Below are positions 9,118-17,090 of a stretch of DNA of 64,000 nt, piece after piece. The stretch lies in the NCBI RefSeq assembly GCF_900457465.1, contig NZ_UAUU01000011.1:682001-746000 (forward strand), written 5' to 3'. Source of the stretch: Sphingobacterium multivorum (GTDB lineage Bacteria > Bacteroidota > Bacteroidia > Sphingobacteriales > Sphingobacteriaceae). Both the position numbers and the translations under genes were made by a program. The notes beneath the pieces are model-generated. The model searched no databases. It had not been told where the DNA came from and worked only from the letters and a program-made list of their open reading frames with translations. The stretch's first letter is position 1, and each line of letters opens with the position of its first letter.

Positions 9118-10014
9118 CTACCATTTCTCTTTTAACAGCGTTTCCAACTGCCCAATTTCTTCCTGATACATGGTTTTCTTTCTAGTTCCGAAGTAAAGGA
9201 TATTTTCGACAGGCGATGTCCCTTCCCAGATTAGTTTTATTTTCCCGGATGCAATTGCTTCAGCACATAGGAAGTCAGGAACAATCGAAAAGCCTGTATT
9301 GTTGCTCAAACAGCGTATGATGGAGCTAATATTGGGAACAATATAATTGGGGCTAAAGTCTGGATGTTCGCCAAAGTGTGTTGACCAGTAGTTTTTTAAA
9401 TGATCCATATCGGCAGCCGTGCTATACCATAATTGTTTTTTAAGGAGTTGAGCTGCTTCTTTAATTTTATTGGCACTCAGCAGTGCTTCCAGTGTGGATG
9501 TATCCGTCTGACACCCTGCAATCAAGACAATACGTTCTTTTGAAAAAGCTTCATACTGTAGATTCTGTTGGTTTCCTTTTTGAGGCGTAATAATAAGATC
9601 CAATAAACCATTATCAAGATCCTGTTGCATCTGCGGATATTCTCCAAATTTGATAATTAAATTGAAGGGGAGCTGGGCAATATGTTCTTCGAGGGTGTAC
9701 TGAAAGGTCTCAAAACACATTCCGATACTGATCGTTATACGTTCGTCCAATGCCCGTTTGTGAAAATGCTGTTCACCGGTTTCTAGTTTTTTAAGCGGAT
9801 CAATAACATAGTTATACAAGATTTTCCCCTTTTCGGTCGGCACCATTCTTCGCGCAGAGCGATCAAAAAGCTTGTGCCCCGTAAATGCTTCCAGGGAATT
9901 CAGATGTAAGCTTACCCCCGGCTGAGAAATAAATAATTCCTGTGCAGCTGCAGATAATGTTCCGGTTTCATAGATTGCCTTAAATGTACGAAGCCATTCT
10001 AAGTTCCATTTCAT
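9118..10014 (-). CDS. LysR family transcriptional regulator
   Basis: The winged helix-turn-helix fills the first 60 residues (TFKAIYETGTLSAAAQELFISQPGVSLHLNSLEAFTGHKLFDR), followed by a periplasmic-binding-like effector domain. I chose the ATG at 10014 because the family begins M-x-W-N-L-E-W; the longer form adds ten residues (MYICIIKIIT) that would overlap the promoter. The gene is divergent from a quinone reductase/quinol monooxygenase pair, the classical LysR arrangement, with an inverted repeat lying between them. The effector is likely a quinone or electrophile, by inference from its neighbours. Confidence 0.9.
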   Translation of the reverse strand: MKWNLEWLRTFKAIYETGTLSAAAQELFISQPGVSLHLNSLEAFTGHKLFDRSARRMVPTEKGKILYNYVIDPLKKLETGEQHFHKRALDERITISIGMCFETFQYTLEEHIAQLPFNLIIKFGEYPQMQQDLDNGLLDLIITPQKGNQQNLQYEAFSKERIVLIAGCQTDTSTLEALLSANKIKEAAQLLKKQLWYSTAADMDHLKNYWSTHFGEHPDFSPNYIVPNISSIIRCLSNNTGFSIVPDFLCAEAIASGKIKLIWEGTSPVENILYFGTRKKTMYQEEIGQLETLLKEKW

Positions 10015-10030
10015 AGTTATTATTTTTATG

Positions 10031-10060
10031 ATACAAATATACAATTTAAATTATTTGTAT
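10031..10060. promoter_or_regulatory. Inverted repeat between lysR and the quinone reductase gene, with a lysR -7 element
   Basis: ATACAAATA (10031-10039) and TATTTGTAT (10052-10060) form a perfect 9-base dyad, a plausible LysR site. A third ATTTGTAT copy sits at 10081. On the minus strand TATATTTG (10041-10034) matches the Bacteroidota -7 element TAnnTTTG exactly and would drive the LysR gene, so the regulator could block its own transcription by binding here. Confidence 0.5.
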
Positions 10061-10085
10061 GATTCAAAAATATGATAGAAATTTG
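10054..10085 (+). promoter_or_regulatory. Candidate promoter of the quinone reductase gene
   Basis: TTTG at 10054-10057 and GAAATTTG at 10078-10085 (seven of eight matches to TAnnTTTG) are separated by 20 bases, the spacing of Bacteroidota -33/-7 promoters. Transcription would begin about 20 bases before the start codon at 10112. The -33 element overlaps the right arm of the dyad. Confidence 0.45.
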
Positions 10086-10111
10086 TATTATCAATAATAA
10101 AAATTATAGAG

Positions 10112-10723
10112 ATGAAAATATTTATTATCAATGGCGGACAGAAATTCGCACACTCGGGAGGTTCTTTTAATACTACGATAACAAATTGGACCGTTGAAAC
10201 ATTGGCTGAAAATGGATTTGAAACAAGGGTTACCAATATCAATGATGATTTTGATCCAATGGTTGAAGTTGAAAATTTTAAATGGGCAGACATTATCGTT
10301 TACCATTTTCCTGTATGGTGGTTCCAGGTTCCGAATCGTCTGAAACTTTATATCGATGAAGTCTTTACGGCCGGCCACAACAACGGTATCTATAAGAGTG
10401 ATGGTCGATCGCGTAAGAATCCGGCAATTAATTAAGGCACCGGGGTTTGATGCAAGGTAAAAAATACATGGTGACTTCGAGCTGGAATGCCCCTGAGACA
10501 GCATTTACAATGGAAAATGAGTTTTTTGATCAGCATTCAGTTTGATGCCGGTGTTTTATTCGGTTTTCATAAGATGAATCAGTTTGCAGGATTGGAACAC
10601 CTGGGAAGTTTCCATTTTCATGATATGGAAAAGGGGGCATCTCAAGAACGTGTCGACAATTACGAAAAGGAATATAAACAATATTTGGAAGAGGTCTTCC
10701 ATTTGGAAACTACGTTGAACTAA
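10112..10723 (+). pseudogene. mdaB: NAD(P)H-quinone reductase of the MdaB family, broken by a stop and two indels
   Basis: Flavodoxin-fold flavoproteins of this family reduce quinones by two electrons. The first part (IINGGQKFAHSGG, ADIIVYHFPVWWFQVPNRLKLYIDEVFTAGH, DGRSRK) and the last part (FHKMNQFAGLEHLGSFHFHDM, EEYKQYLEEVF-like tail) align along the whole of E. coli MdaB from memory. Three lesions interrupt it: TAA at 10433-10435 where Tyr is expected, one G missing in the run 10442-10445, and one extra T in 10541-10543. Correcting these gives about 203 codons, normal for MdaB. All lesions are single-base, so sequencing error is as likely as real inactivation. It is the first gene of a pair with a YgiN-like monooxygenase. 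Confidence 0.8.
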
Positions 10724-10803
10724 AAATTTATTGATCGATAAATCGCTTTATCCATGGCGTTATTGCGATGAAAAGAGTAAATTACCAAAATAAAATCAAT
10801 AAC

Positions 10804-11094
10804 ATGAAGGTATATTTAACCGCAATTTTAAAAGCAGTTCCTGCACATCGGGAAGAAGTATTGGCATTATTGTTAGAAATGGTCGAGGCAAGTAGGAAAG
10901 AAGAAGTGTGTATACAGTATGATCTGCACCAGGTAAACAGTGATGAAAATCAATTTATATTTTATGAAATCTGGGAAGATCAAGCGGGCTTGGATGCGCA
11001 TAATCAACAACCTTATATTGTGGCATTTGGAAAAGTGGCTGGTGAAAAATTACAGGAAACGCCTCAAATTATAGCAATGAATAAGATTGCTTAA
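10804..11094 (+). CDS. Putative quinol monooxygenase, antibiotic biosynthesis monooxygenase (ABM) family, YgiN-like
   Basis: A small dimeric ferredoxin-like alpha/beta protein of 96 residues (VYLTAILKAVPAHREEVLALLLEMVEASRKEEVCIQYDLHQ, FIFYEIWEDQAGLDAHNQQPYIVAF). The FYEIWED..ALDAH-type segment is the family hallmark. I chose the ATG at 10804 because family members begin directly with the first beta strand; an in-frame ATG at 10768 would add twelve residues. It follows the mdaB-like gene, as ygiN follows mdaB in E. coli, where the pair is proposed to run a quinone redox cycle. The same role is inferred here. Confidence 0.85.
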   Translation: MKVYLTAILKAVPAHREEVLALLLEMVEASRKEEVCIQYDLHQVNSDENQFIFYEIWEDQAGLDAHNQQPYIVAFGKVAGEKLQETPQIIAMNKIA

Positions 11095-11237
11095 TTTACC
11101 ATGTGGTCTGTCCGGACCTTATTGAGAAGATAGCAAACAACATGTGTAGTGGATGATTTGTGTGGGCCTAGGATATGAACTATAATTGAAGTATTGGTGG
11201 TGCCAAAATCATTTGTGTTGCCTAGATAGAGCGTGCT

Positions 11238-11564
11238 CTATTCTGATTTGGTGACGCGAATGATTTTGTTGGTACCTTGCTGAACAGCGACGTCGACTTT
11301 ATTTCGTTGCGTGTAGCTCTGTTGCAGGAGATTCAATTTTTTGGTCAGCTGACCATCTTGATTATCTAGCCAGAAGGTAGCAGCCATGATACCAATTTGC
11401 ACTCTGTAACTGGAATCAGTTTCCGGAACAAGCTGCTCGATAATCTGATGTTGATACCAGGTCAGTTTTTTGTTTTCTTTTTGGGAAACACAGCTGTACA
11501 GGAGAAATGCCAGAAGGGCGACATAGCCCATTTTTTGAAGTTTACTGCGTCTTAGGTCCATCAA
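11238..11564 (-). CDS. Small lipoprotein of unknown function
   Basis: The N-terminal hydrophobic segment ends in a lipobox (FLLYSC, Cys about residue 25), so the protein should be lipid-anchored. The mature part of about 84 residues is polar with no family I recognise (LTWYQHQIIEQLVPETDSSYRVQIGIMAATFWLDNQ). It lies 93 bases after the amidotransferase gene on the same strand, with its own -7-like element, so it is probably transcribed separately. Confidence 0.65.
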   Translation of the reverse strand: MMDLRRSKLQKMGYVALLAFLLYSCVSQKENKKLTWYQHQIIEQLVPETDSSYRVQIGIMAATFWLDNQDGQLTKKLNLLQQSYTQRNKVDVAVQQGTNKIIRVTKSE

Positions 11565-11583
11565 TAGTTCTTTGTGTTAATAT

Positions 11584-11591
11584 CAAATCTA
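11584..11591 (-). promoter_or_regulatory. -7 element TAGATTTG upstream of the lipoprotein gene
   Basis: The minus strand reads TAGATTTG, an exact TAnnTTTG match, 20 bases before the start codon at 11564. No clear -33 TTTG is seen at the usual distance. Confidence 0.35.
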
Positions 11592-11656
11592 CGATTTTTT
11601 ATCCAACTAATGAATTACCTGTATGAATTTTTATGGCCTCATTTAAACAGTTATGC

Positions 11657-12388
11657 TCATTTATTGACCAGACTTCTCCTGTATGCACATTCAAGTAAAT
11701 CTAAAAATTTATGAAGTTTATTGTTCATTTCGTTGTAATCATAAGCCTGAATTACGTCGGGTAATTGCACAAATTGGTGCAATTGGCTTTGGAGAAGGAG
11801 ATCTTCTTCTGAAGCTATCAATAGCCGGACGACTTCAGCCGTGAGTTCCATATGGCATTGAAATCCGTAAACGAGATTTGTATAACGCACAATTTGCCTA
11901 GGGCAGCCGGCGCTACTTGCTAAGATTTCACTTTCAGGGGTAAGTCCAGGCATATCGTTGTGCCAATGTCCAACCGATAACGGGCTGCCGAAATGCGCTA
12001 TTTTGGAGTCGTTTATTCCTGCCGCTGTAAGCGTGATGGGGAAAACCCCAATTTCTTTTTGTGGACTATGTTCATACTTTGCCAATAGCGCTTCGCCAAT
12101 CAGTTGTGCGCCCAGGAATATACCAACAACTGCCTTGCCTGCATCAATACATCGGCGGATAAAGGCGATTTCGGCCTTAGCGTCAAAATAAGGGTATTCG
12201 GAAGGGGATGAATCTGGGCTTTGCGGTCCGCCCATAATGATCAATACATCGACGGAATCAATTTCGTCTGGCAGAAGGTCCTGTCGGTAGACCTGGGAAA
12301 AGGTGACCTCATGCTGTTGTTTTTCTGCCCAGGCTAAATAGGCTCCAGGTGCTTCAAAAACTTCGTGTTGTATAAAATGTATCCGCAT
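11657..12388 (-). CDS. Class I glutamine amidotransferase-like protein lacking the nucleophilic Cys
   Basis: Fold and motifs are those of stand-alone class I glutamine amidotransferases (GMP-synthase type): VDVLIIMGGPQSPDS, the nucleophile-elbow region AVVGIFLGAQLIGEAL, and the His-Glu pair in GFQCHMEL. The elbow normally reads G-x-C-L-G; here residue 91 is Phe, codon TTC at 12118-12116, where one base change would give TGC for Cys. If real, the protein cannot hydrolyse glutamine and may be a binding protein or inactive remnant. Length, 243 residues, is normal. It begins 12 bases after the yggS stop, so it belongs to the paiB-paiA-yggS operon. Confidence 0.82.
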   Translation of the reverse strand: MRIHFIQHEVFEAPGAYLAWAEKQQHEVTFSQVYRQDLLPDEIDSVDVLIIMGGPQSPDSSPSEYPYFDAKAEIAFIRRCIDAGKAVVGIFLGAQLIGEALLAKYEHSPQKEIGVFPITLTAAGINDSKIAHFGSPLSVGHWHNDMPGLTPESEILASSAGCPRQIVRYTNLVYGFQCHMELTAEVVRLLIASEEDLLLQSQLHQFVQLPDVIQAYDYNEMNNKLHKFLDLLECAYRRSLVNK

Positions 12389-12399
12389 TGGTTTTTATG

Positions 12400-13132
12400 T
12401 TATCGGTTTTCGTTCCAGTAATAACTATCTGGAGTAGGACGCTGTCCAAAAATTGCCGTTCCTACCCTGACAATCGTCGCACCTTCCGCTATCGCTATTT
12501 CTAAATCCCCGCTCATGCCCATCGACAGTTCTTTCATCGATACATCAGGAATAGCTAGGGCTATAATTTGTTGTTGAATATGTCTAAGCAATTTGAAACA
12601 GGCTCGCACCTGTTCGGCCTCGGCACTCAATAGACCTATCGTCATCAATCCTTTAATCTTTAGTGTGTTTAACGTTGCTATTTGCTGAACCAGATCGATC
12701 ACTTCATCTGGAGCAGCGCCGTACTTGCTCTCTTCAAAGGAAGTATTCACCTGAATGAGCACTTCCATGGTTTTATCTTCTTTTAAAAGTCGTTGATGCA
12801 ATTTTTTCGGCAAGATCTATACGATCGATTGAATGGATGCAGGATACGTTGTATTTAAGCAGATCCTTGATTTTATTGGTTTGCAGGTGGCCAATAAAAT
12901 GATTAACATGCGGAATAGTATTTAAATACTCAAATTTGTCTTTTAATTCCTGTACTTTATTTTCGGCAATTAAGGTTTGACCAGTTTGCAGTGCGATTTC
13001 GATACGTTCGGCAGGTACGGTTTTAGTCGCTAGCAATAATTTTACTTCGCGTGGGTCGCGCTGGTTTGCTTTGCACGCTTTGTCGATACGCTGTTGTATA
13101 ATGCGTATATTCTCTGTAATAAACTCATCCAT
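12400..13132 (-). pseudogene. yggS: YggS-family PLP-binding protein (PLP homeostasis), one frameshift
   Basis: Members bind pyridoxal phosphate and buffer its level in the cytoplasm. The N-terminal part holds the PLP Lys (VKLLLATKTVPAERI), then IAENKVQELKDKFEYL and FIGHLQTNK; the C-terminal part has MEVLIQVNTSFEESKYG, GLMTIG, SMGMSGDLEIAIAEGATIVRVGTAIFG. The frames join at SIDRIDLAEK|LHQRL when one base is removed from the T run at 12802-12807 (A run on the coding strand). The corrected length is 243 residues, slightly long for the family. Its start overlaps the paiA-like stop by eight bases. Likely a sequencing error in an active gene. Confidence 0.85.
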
Positions 13133-13678
13133 GTTGCAGTTGTATTGTTTTTTTCATCATAATATCGATTTGCTTATCGTCGCCCAGTTGAAATATATGC
13201 TTGTCGAATGCCACAAACCCATTTTTCCGATAGAAATTGATCGCGCGGGAATTTTTTTCCCAAACACCAAGCCAGATAAATGAAACTGCTTTTTTTTGAG
13301 CTAAGGCTAGTGCTTTCTCGAACAATAGCTGCCCCACTTTTCTACCGTGAAATTCCTGTAGAACATAGATGCGTTCAATTTCCAATGCCTGTAGGCTTTG
13401 GTTTTCGGTCTGCGCTTGTCCGGTATTTATTTTTAAGTAACCGATAACATTATTTTCTAAAACGGCGAAGTAAAATTCAGACTCATCATGGCAGAGCTCG
13501 GCCAATAATTTTCTCTTGAAAAACCTTCCGTTAGATAAGTCTTCATGTTCTCTTCGGTGTTTGTGTCTGAAAAGGTCTGGATAAATGTTTCTTTTCCAAT
13601 CTGCTGTAGCAGGTCAATATCTGTTAGTTTTACTTTAGTGATTGCTATTTCGGTGTTATTTTTGTTCATTTTTTTCAT
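13125..13678 (-). pseudogene. paiA: PaiA-like GNAT N-acetyltransferase, one frameshift
   Basis: In Bacillus PaiA acetylates polyamines such as spermidine. The match is along the full length: LTDIDLLQQIGKETFIQTF, NTEENMKTYLTEGFSRE, SEFYFAVLENNVIGYLKINTGQAQTE, LEIERIYVLQEFHGRKVGQ (acetyl-CoA loop) and FIWLGVWEKNSRAINFYRKNGF. The break lies after GFSRE, where one base is missing from the T run at 13509-13512; adding it gives REKLLAELCHDESEFYF and about 184 residues (181 from the ATG at 13669). The gene overlaps paiB upstream and yggS downstream, so translation is probably coupled. Confidence 0.85.
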
Positions 13679-14291
13679 TACTTATTGATCCATTTTTCAT
13701 TGCTGCGGCAATATTTCTTTCGAGCTCATTGTCGCTATTTTTCAGAAAATCGCGGATACGCTGTCTTTCTGTTTCACTTTTATTTTGACTTAATTTTTTT
13801 TGGCCCTGTAAATCCGTAACGACAAGTTCGAAGGTGATGATACCTCGCATCATGCCACTTTTGAAGCGATCGGAGAGATTGTTCCATTGTGTTAGATAAG
13901 CTTCGTCGTAACTGAGGATCATTTGCTCTAAAGCCTTGTTTATTGCTTTTTCCTCCGTAAGGATAGATGCAAGACCATAGGCATGAACCGCAATGTAGTC
14001 CCAGGTTGGCACGCTTTCCCTCTTTTCGTAGTGTTGTGGCGAGATATAGGCATGTGGTTCGGAGAAAATAACTAATGACGGTGTATTTTCGATATAATTG
14101 GCTTGTTCGTTTGCGCGAGCGAAGTGTGATGTTAAAAGCAGCTGATCTTTATCTGTACGGATGTGGAAGGGGAGCTGGGTTGCTATTGGAATCCCCTCTT
14201 TAACCGATACGATGGTGGCAAAACTATATTGTTGCATAAATTCAACCTTTTCTGCGTAATCTTCGAACTGGAAATGTTTGGGTACATACAT
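13656..14291 (-). CDS. paiB: PaiB-like FMN-binding negative transcriptional regulator
   Basis: A PaiB/FMN-binding split-barrel protein of 211 residues (MYVPKHFQFEDYAEKVEFMQQYSFATIVS, ATQLPFHI, LTSHFARANEQ, VIFSEPHAYISPQHYE, VPTWDYIAVHAYG, FELVVTDLQGQKKLSQNK). In Bacillus PaiB acts with PaiA to repress sporulation and degradative-enzyme genes; in this non-sporulating group the role is unknown. It is the first gene of a minus-strand operon followed by paiA-like, yggS-like and amidotransferase genes, and overlaps the paiA-like frame by 23 bases. The start ATG at 14291 sits 20-27 bases after a good -7 element. Confidence 0.9.
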   Translation of the reverse strand: MYVPKHFQFEDYAEKVEFMQQYSFATIVSVKEGIPIATQLPFHIRTDKDQLLLTSHFARANEQANYIENTPSLVIFSEPHAYISPQHYEKRESVPTWDYIAVHAYGLASILTEEKAINKALEQMILSYDEAYLTQWNNLSDRFKSGMMRGIITFELVVTDLQGQKKLSQNKSETERQRIRDFLKNSDNELERNIAAAMKNGSISNEKNEQK

Positions 14292-14317
14292 GCAAATAGC
14301 TATTTCTTGATTTAATT

Positions 14318-14325
14318 CAAAATTA
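14318..14325 (-). promoter_or_regulatory. -7 element TAATTTTG upstream of paiB
   Basis: The minus strand reads TAATTTTG, an exact TAnnTTTG match, 27 bases before the paiB start. A TTTG lies further upstream (14342-14339) but at 13 bases, closer than the usual 19-21. Confidence 0.4.
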
Positions 14326-14443
14326 CGGCCAATGGGTGCAAATGAGCTAGTCCAAATTGAATAATGTAGCTGGTCCAGTGTTCATTTATTGCGCTTGCTT
14401 AAGTATATTTACGTTAAAAGATAAGCAAAAAAAGACGCCAAAA

Positions 14444-14938
14444 TTGGAGAAATATGAGCTAAGACGTTTAGAAATAGGAGAATGGCAGCAATACAAAAAG
14501 ATAAGACTGGAGGCCTTATCTTCTGCTCCTGAGGTGTTCGGTAGCAATTATCAAAAGGAAGCGGCTTATAGTGATGCCGAGTGGATGGCCTTACTGGGCA
14601 ATCCCAAGTGTGCGATATTCGGTTTGTATAACCAAGATTTATTGATTGGGCTGACCGGTGTCGTGTTGGATCGGGCGGATGAATCAAATGCGATTTTGAT
14701 CGCGTCTTTCATTCAGGAAGGCCATAGAGGCCGGGGTTTATCCCGCTTGTTTTATGAAGCGCGTATAACATGGGCACGTGAACAAGGCTGCCTCCGGATT
14801 ACGGTATCTCATCGGGTTGGTAACGAAGCCTCGAGAGCTGCAAATCAATCGTTTAACTTTGCGTATACACATTCAAGGGATGTCGTTTGGCCTGATGGGG
14901 TCAAAGCAGAAGAGCTGATCTATGTTTTGAATCTTTAG
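14444..14938 (+). CDS. GNAT family N-acetyltransferase
   Basis: The acetyltransferase fold is seen as RRLEIGEWQQYKKIRLEALSSAPEVFGSNY, then AIFGLYNQDLLIGLTGVVLD, the acetyl-CoA loop IQEGHRGRGLSRLFYEA and RITVSHRVGNEASRAANQSFNFAYTH. No in-frame ATG precedes the domain. TTG at 14444 starts directly before EKYELRRLE, matching the N-terminal length of the related protein encoded at 38871-39383; a TTG at 14357 would add 29 unconvincing residues. Substrate unknown. It converges on the MscS gene, with a strong hairpin between. Confidence 0.8.
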   Translation: MEKYELRRLEIGEWQQYKKIRLEALSSAPEVFGSNYQKEAAYSDAEWMALLGNPKCAIFGLYNQDLLIGLTGVVLDRADESNAILIASFIQEGHRGRGLSRLFYEARITWAREQGCLRITVSHRVGNEASRAANQSFNFAYTHSRDVVWPDGVKAEELIYVLNL

Positions 14939-14958
14939 TTAACCTGCTTCCTGCTGTT

Positions 14959-15002
14959 GATCAATTACTGCGTTCAGTCCGGTCTGAACGCAGCAATTGA
15001 TC
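14959..15002. terminator. Bidirectional terminator hairpin
   Basis: A 19-base stem (14959-14977 with 14984-15002, one mismatch) closes a 6-base loop TCCGGT between the convergent GNAT and MscS genes. Short A/T tracts flank it on both sides. Confidence 0.8.
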
Positions 15003-15030
15003 TATAAAATACAACGCATGGAAACAAGCT

Positions 15031-16851
15031 TTAAAGTTCGTTTTCGTGCGAATTGTTGGGTGCTTTTGGATTATATTGCTGGACATGATCAACCTTGGCA
15101 AATAGGTGTGGACCATTCATTTCAATTCCTGCCGCTAAAAAATCATCGAGTATCAACTGAAAAATTTCAGATTTTGCCAGTTCAATTTCCGCGGATCTAG
15201 CGATGTAGACATTCAGTTCATATAAAACATAAAAGTCGTCTAATTTTTTTTGCAAGACGAATGGGGCAGGATTAAGGTTGACTCTTTTTATTCGCGGCGG
15301 TATGTTCAGTAGTAATTCGTGTATACGTTGCCAAGGTTCTTCATAACCGACTGTCAATTCCACCTGAAAACAGATTCCTTCCTCAGAGAATGTCGAATAA
15401 TTGACGGTATTTCCCGAAAGTACCGAGGAATTGGGAATGGTAATTTCTTCATTTTTTATCGTTCGGAGCCTGGTTACCAGGGGGGATTTTTCGATAACAA
15501 CGCCCGTTTTGTCGGCGATAGTGATACGGTCTCCGATACGGAAAGGACGCATATAGGTGATCACAAGCCCCGCTATGATATTGGAAATCGCGGAAGATGA
15601 CCCTAAAGAGAACAGGACACCAATAAATACGGATATTCCTTTAAAGATATCTGAATTTGCGCCGGGTAAGTAAGGGAATATGAGCACCAGCGTGAAGGCT
15701 TGGAGCAGAAAGCGAACAATAGTAAAGGTTGGCATGGCAAAATCGCGATGAAAACCATTGACCTCTAATTTGCCTTTGTCAATTTCGCTAAAAATATACT
15801 TTATGAATCGAACGGCATACCGCATGACAACGAGTATGACAAATACAGTAATCAGATTGGGAATATAATCCCAAATTGCCAAAACTGCAGTCTTCAGGGG
15901 CTTTGTAAAAAGTCCAATGAGATTGGATGCCCAGCTCTGTGTAAATGGAAAAACACTGAAGACAATCGGCAGCATGATAAAGGCAATGAGTACGATCAAG
16001 CCCCAACGTAAGATATTTATGGCATTAATAAACATCCGTGTTTTTTGTACGGAGGTGACAAGGACGTAATTTTTGATCTTAATGTCTTTGATCCGCTGTG
16101 TTCTTTCTGTCAATATACGTCGCGTACCATATTTTTTCAATTTGTTTATCAATAGAATCAATATCGAAAAAACGACTAGAATGAGAAATACAAGTCCAAT
16201 ACGGGTAAGAAGTTTTGTAATGCTGTTATCAGCACGTTCCGTTTTGATTGAATCCTGAATTCTTTTTAGGTAGTTTGCCGCAATCTCTTCTTTGCTTTTT
16301 CCTTCAAGAAGGGCATCGAGTTCTGTGACGGAAGTTATGACGAGATCTTTATAAACGATGTCGGCACTTATTTCGCTGTTTTCGATTTTAAAGGAATCTA
16401 CTTTCACAAAATCGTCTTCATATAGATTATGGATTCTGCTGACCACATTGTAAGCGCGGTCTTTGGCTAATGATGATCCAAGTTTATTATAGATATAGAA
16501 TAGCGTATCCTGAAATGGCGCGACCGCATATCTTTTTGTGTTTTTTTTGATGGAGTCTACTTTAACTTTCAGCTGCTGCTTCCGAAGGTTATTTTCTTCG
16601 TCAAACTCATTCAGCTGCTGTTTTAAATTTTCTTTTTTGGGGCTATTTTGACTTTTAAGATCGGCAATTTCATGCTGAAGCTTTACCCGTTCAAGAGAAT
16701 CATTAATTTGCTGTTGTCTAATTCCGTTCAGTAGGGAACTTAGATCCAATTCTTTTTTATTGACCGAATCTGTTTCTTGTGCATAAAGCGGTGCGCTCGT
16801 TGAAAATAGACAAGATATAGTCATTAAGAAATAAACGTAAATACTTCTCAT
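15031..16851 (-). CDS. Mechanosensitive ion channel, MscS family, with periplasmic coiled-coil N terminus
   Basis: A signal peptide (residues 1-24, ending LYAQ) precedes about 190 residues of charged coiled coil (QQQINDSLERVKLQHEIADLKSQ). Several membrane helices follow, then the MscS core: the pore helix and beta domain GVLFSLGSSSAISNIIAGLVITYMRPFRIGDRITIADKTGVVIEKSPLVTRLRTIKNEEITIPNSSVLS. At 606 residues it is far larger than E. coli MscS (about 286) and resembles the extended MscK/YbdG-like types. It would relieve turgor in hypoosmotic shock. Stand-alone gene with its own -7 element upstream. Confidence 0.92.
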   Translation of the reverse strand: MRSIYVYFLMTISCLFSTSAPLYAQETDSVNKKELDLSSLLNGIRQQQINDSLERVKLQHEIADLKSQNSPKKENLKQQLNEFDEENNLRKQQLKVKVDSIKKNTKRYAVAPFQDTLFYIYNKLGSSLAKDRAYNVVSRIHNLYEDDFVKVDSFKIENSEISADIVYKDLVITSVTELDALLEGKSKEEIAANYLKRIQDSIKTERADNSITKLLTRIGLVFLILVVFSILILLINKLKKYGTRRILTERTQRIKDIKIKNYVLVTSVQKTRMFINAINILRWGLIVLIAFIMLPIVFSVFPFTQSWASNLIGLFTKPLKTAVLAIWDYIPNLITVFVILVVMRYAVRFIKYIFSEIDKGKLEVNGFHRDFAMPTFTIVRFLLQAFTLVLIFPYLPGANSDIFKGISVFIGVLFSLGSSSAISNIIAGLVITYMRPFRIGDRITIADKTGVVIEKSPLVTRLRTIKNEEITIPNSSVLSGNTVNYSTFSEEGICFQVELTVGYEEPWQRIHELLLNIPPRIKRVNLNPAPFVLQKKLDDFYVLYELNVYIARSAEIELAKSEIFQLILDDFLAAGIEMNGPHLFAKVDHVQQYNPKAPNNSHENEL

Positions 16852-16920
16852 CGTGTTATTGGTAAAATTGAATGCCGATGTTTACTAGGTTATTTTGCGC
16901 ATAACGATCGGACAGGTTCT

Positions 16921-16928
16921 CAAAGATA
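16921..16928 (-). promoter_or_regulatory. -7 element TATCTTTG upstream of the MscS gene
   Basis: The minus strand reads TATCTTTG, an exact TAnnTTTG match, about 70 bases before the start codon at 16851. A TTTG on the same strand lies 29 bases further upstream, longer than the standard spacing. Confidence 0.4.
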
Positions 16929-17037
16929 ATAATTATCTCGATTAGACGGCAGATCGTCAAATATGATATAAATTGAAGGTAAAATGATACGATGCGACAG
17001 CTGAATTTAACTTATTCCGACTTTCTTTGTTAAAACG

Positions 17038-17055
17038 ATTGAGCATATGCTCAAT
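17038..17055. promoter_or_regulatory. Perfect 18-bp palindrome upstream of the glutaminase gene
   Basis: ATTGAGCATATGCTCAAT is a perfect palindrome ending 35 bases before the ATG at 17091. It follows a TTTG (17026-17029) that could be a -33 element, so a bound dimer would cover the promoter or start site. It is a candidate operator; its regulator is not evident in the window. Confidence 0.5.
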
Positions 17056-17090
17056 ACGAAAAACTGTATAGCTAATTTTATCTAAAAAAT

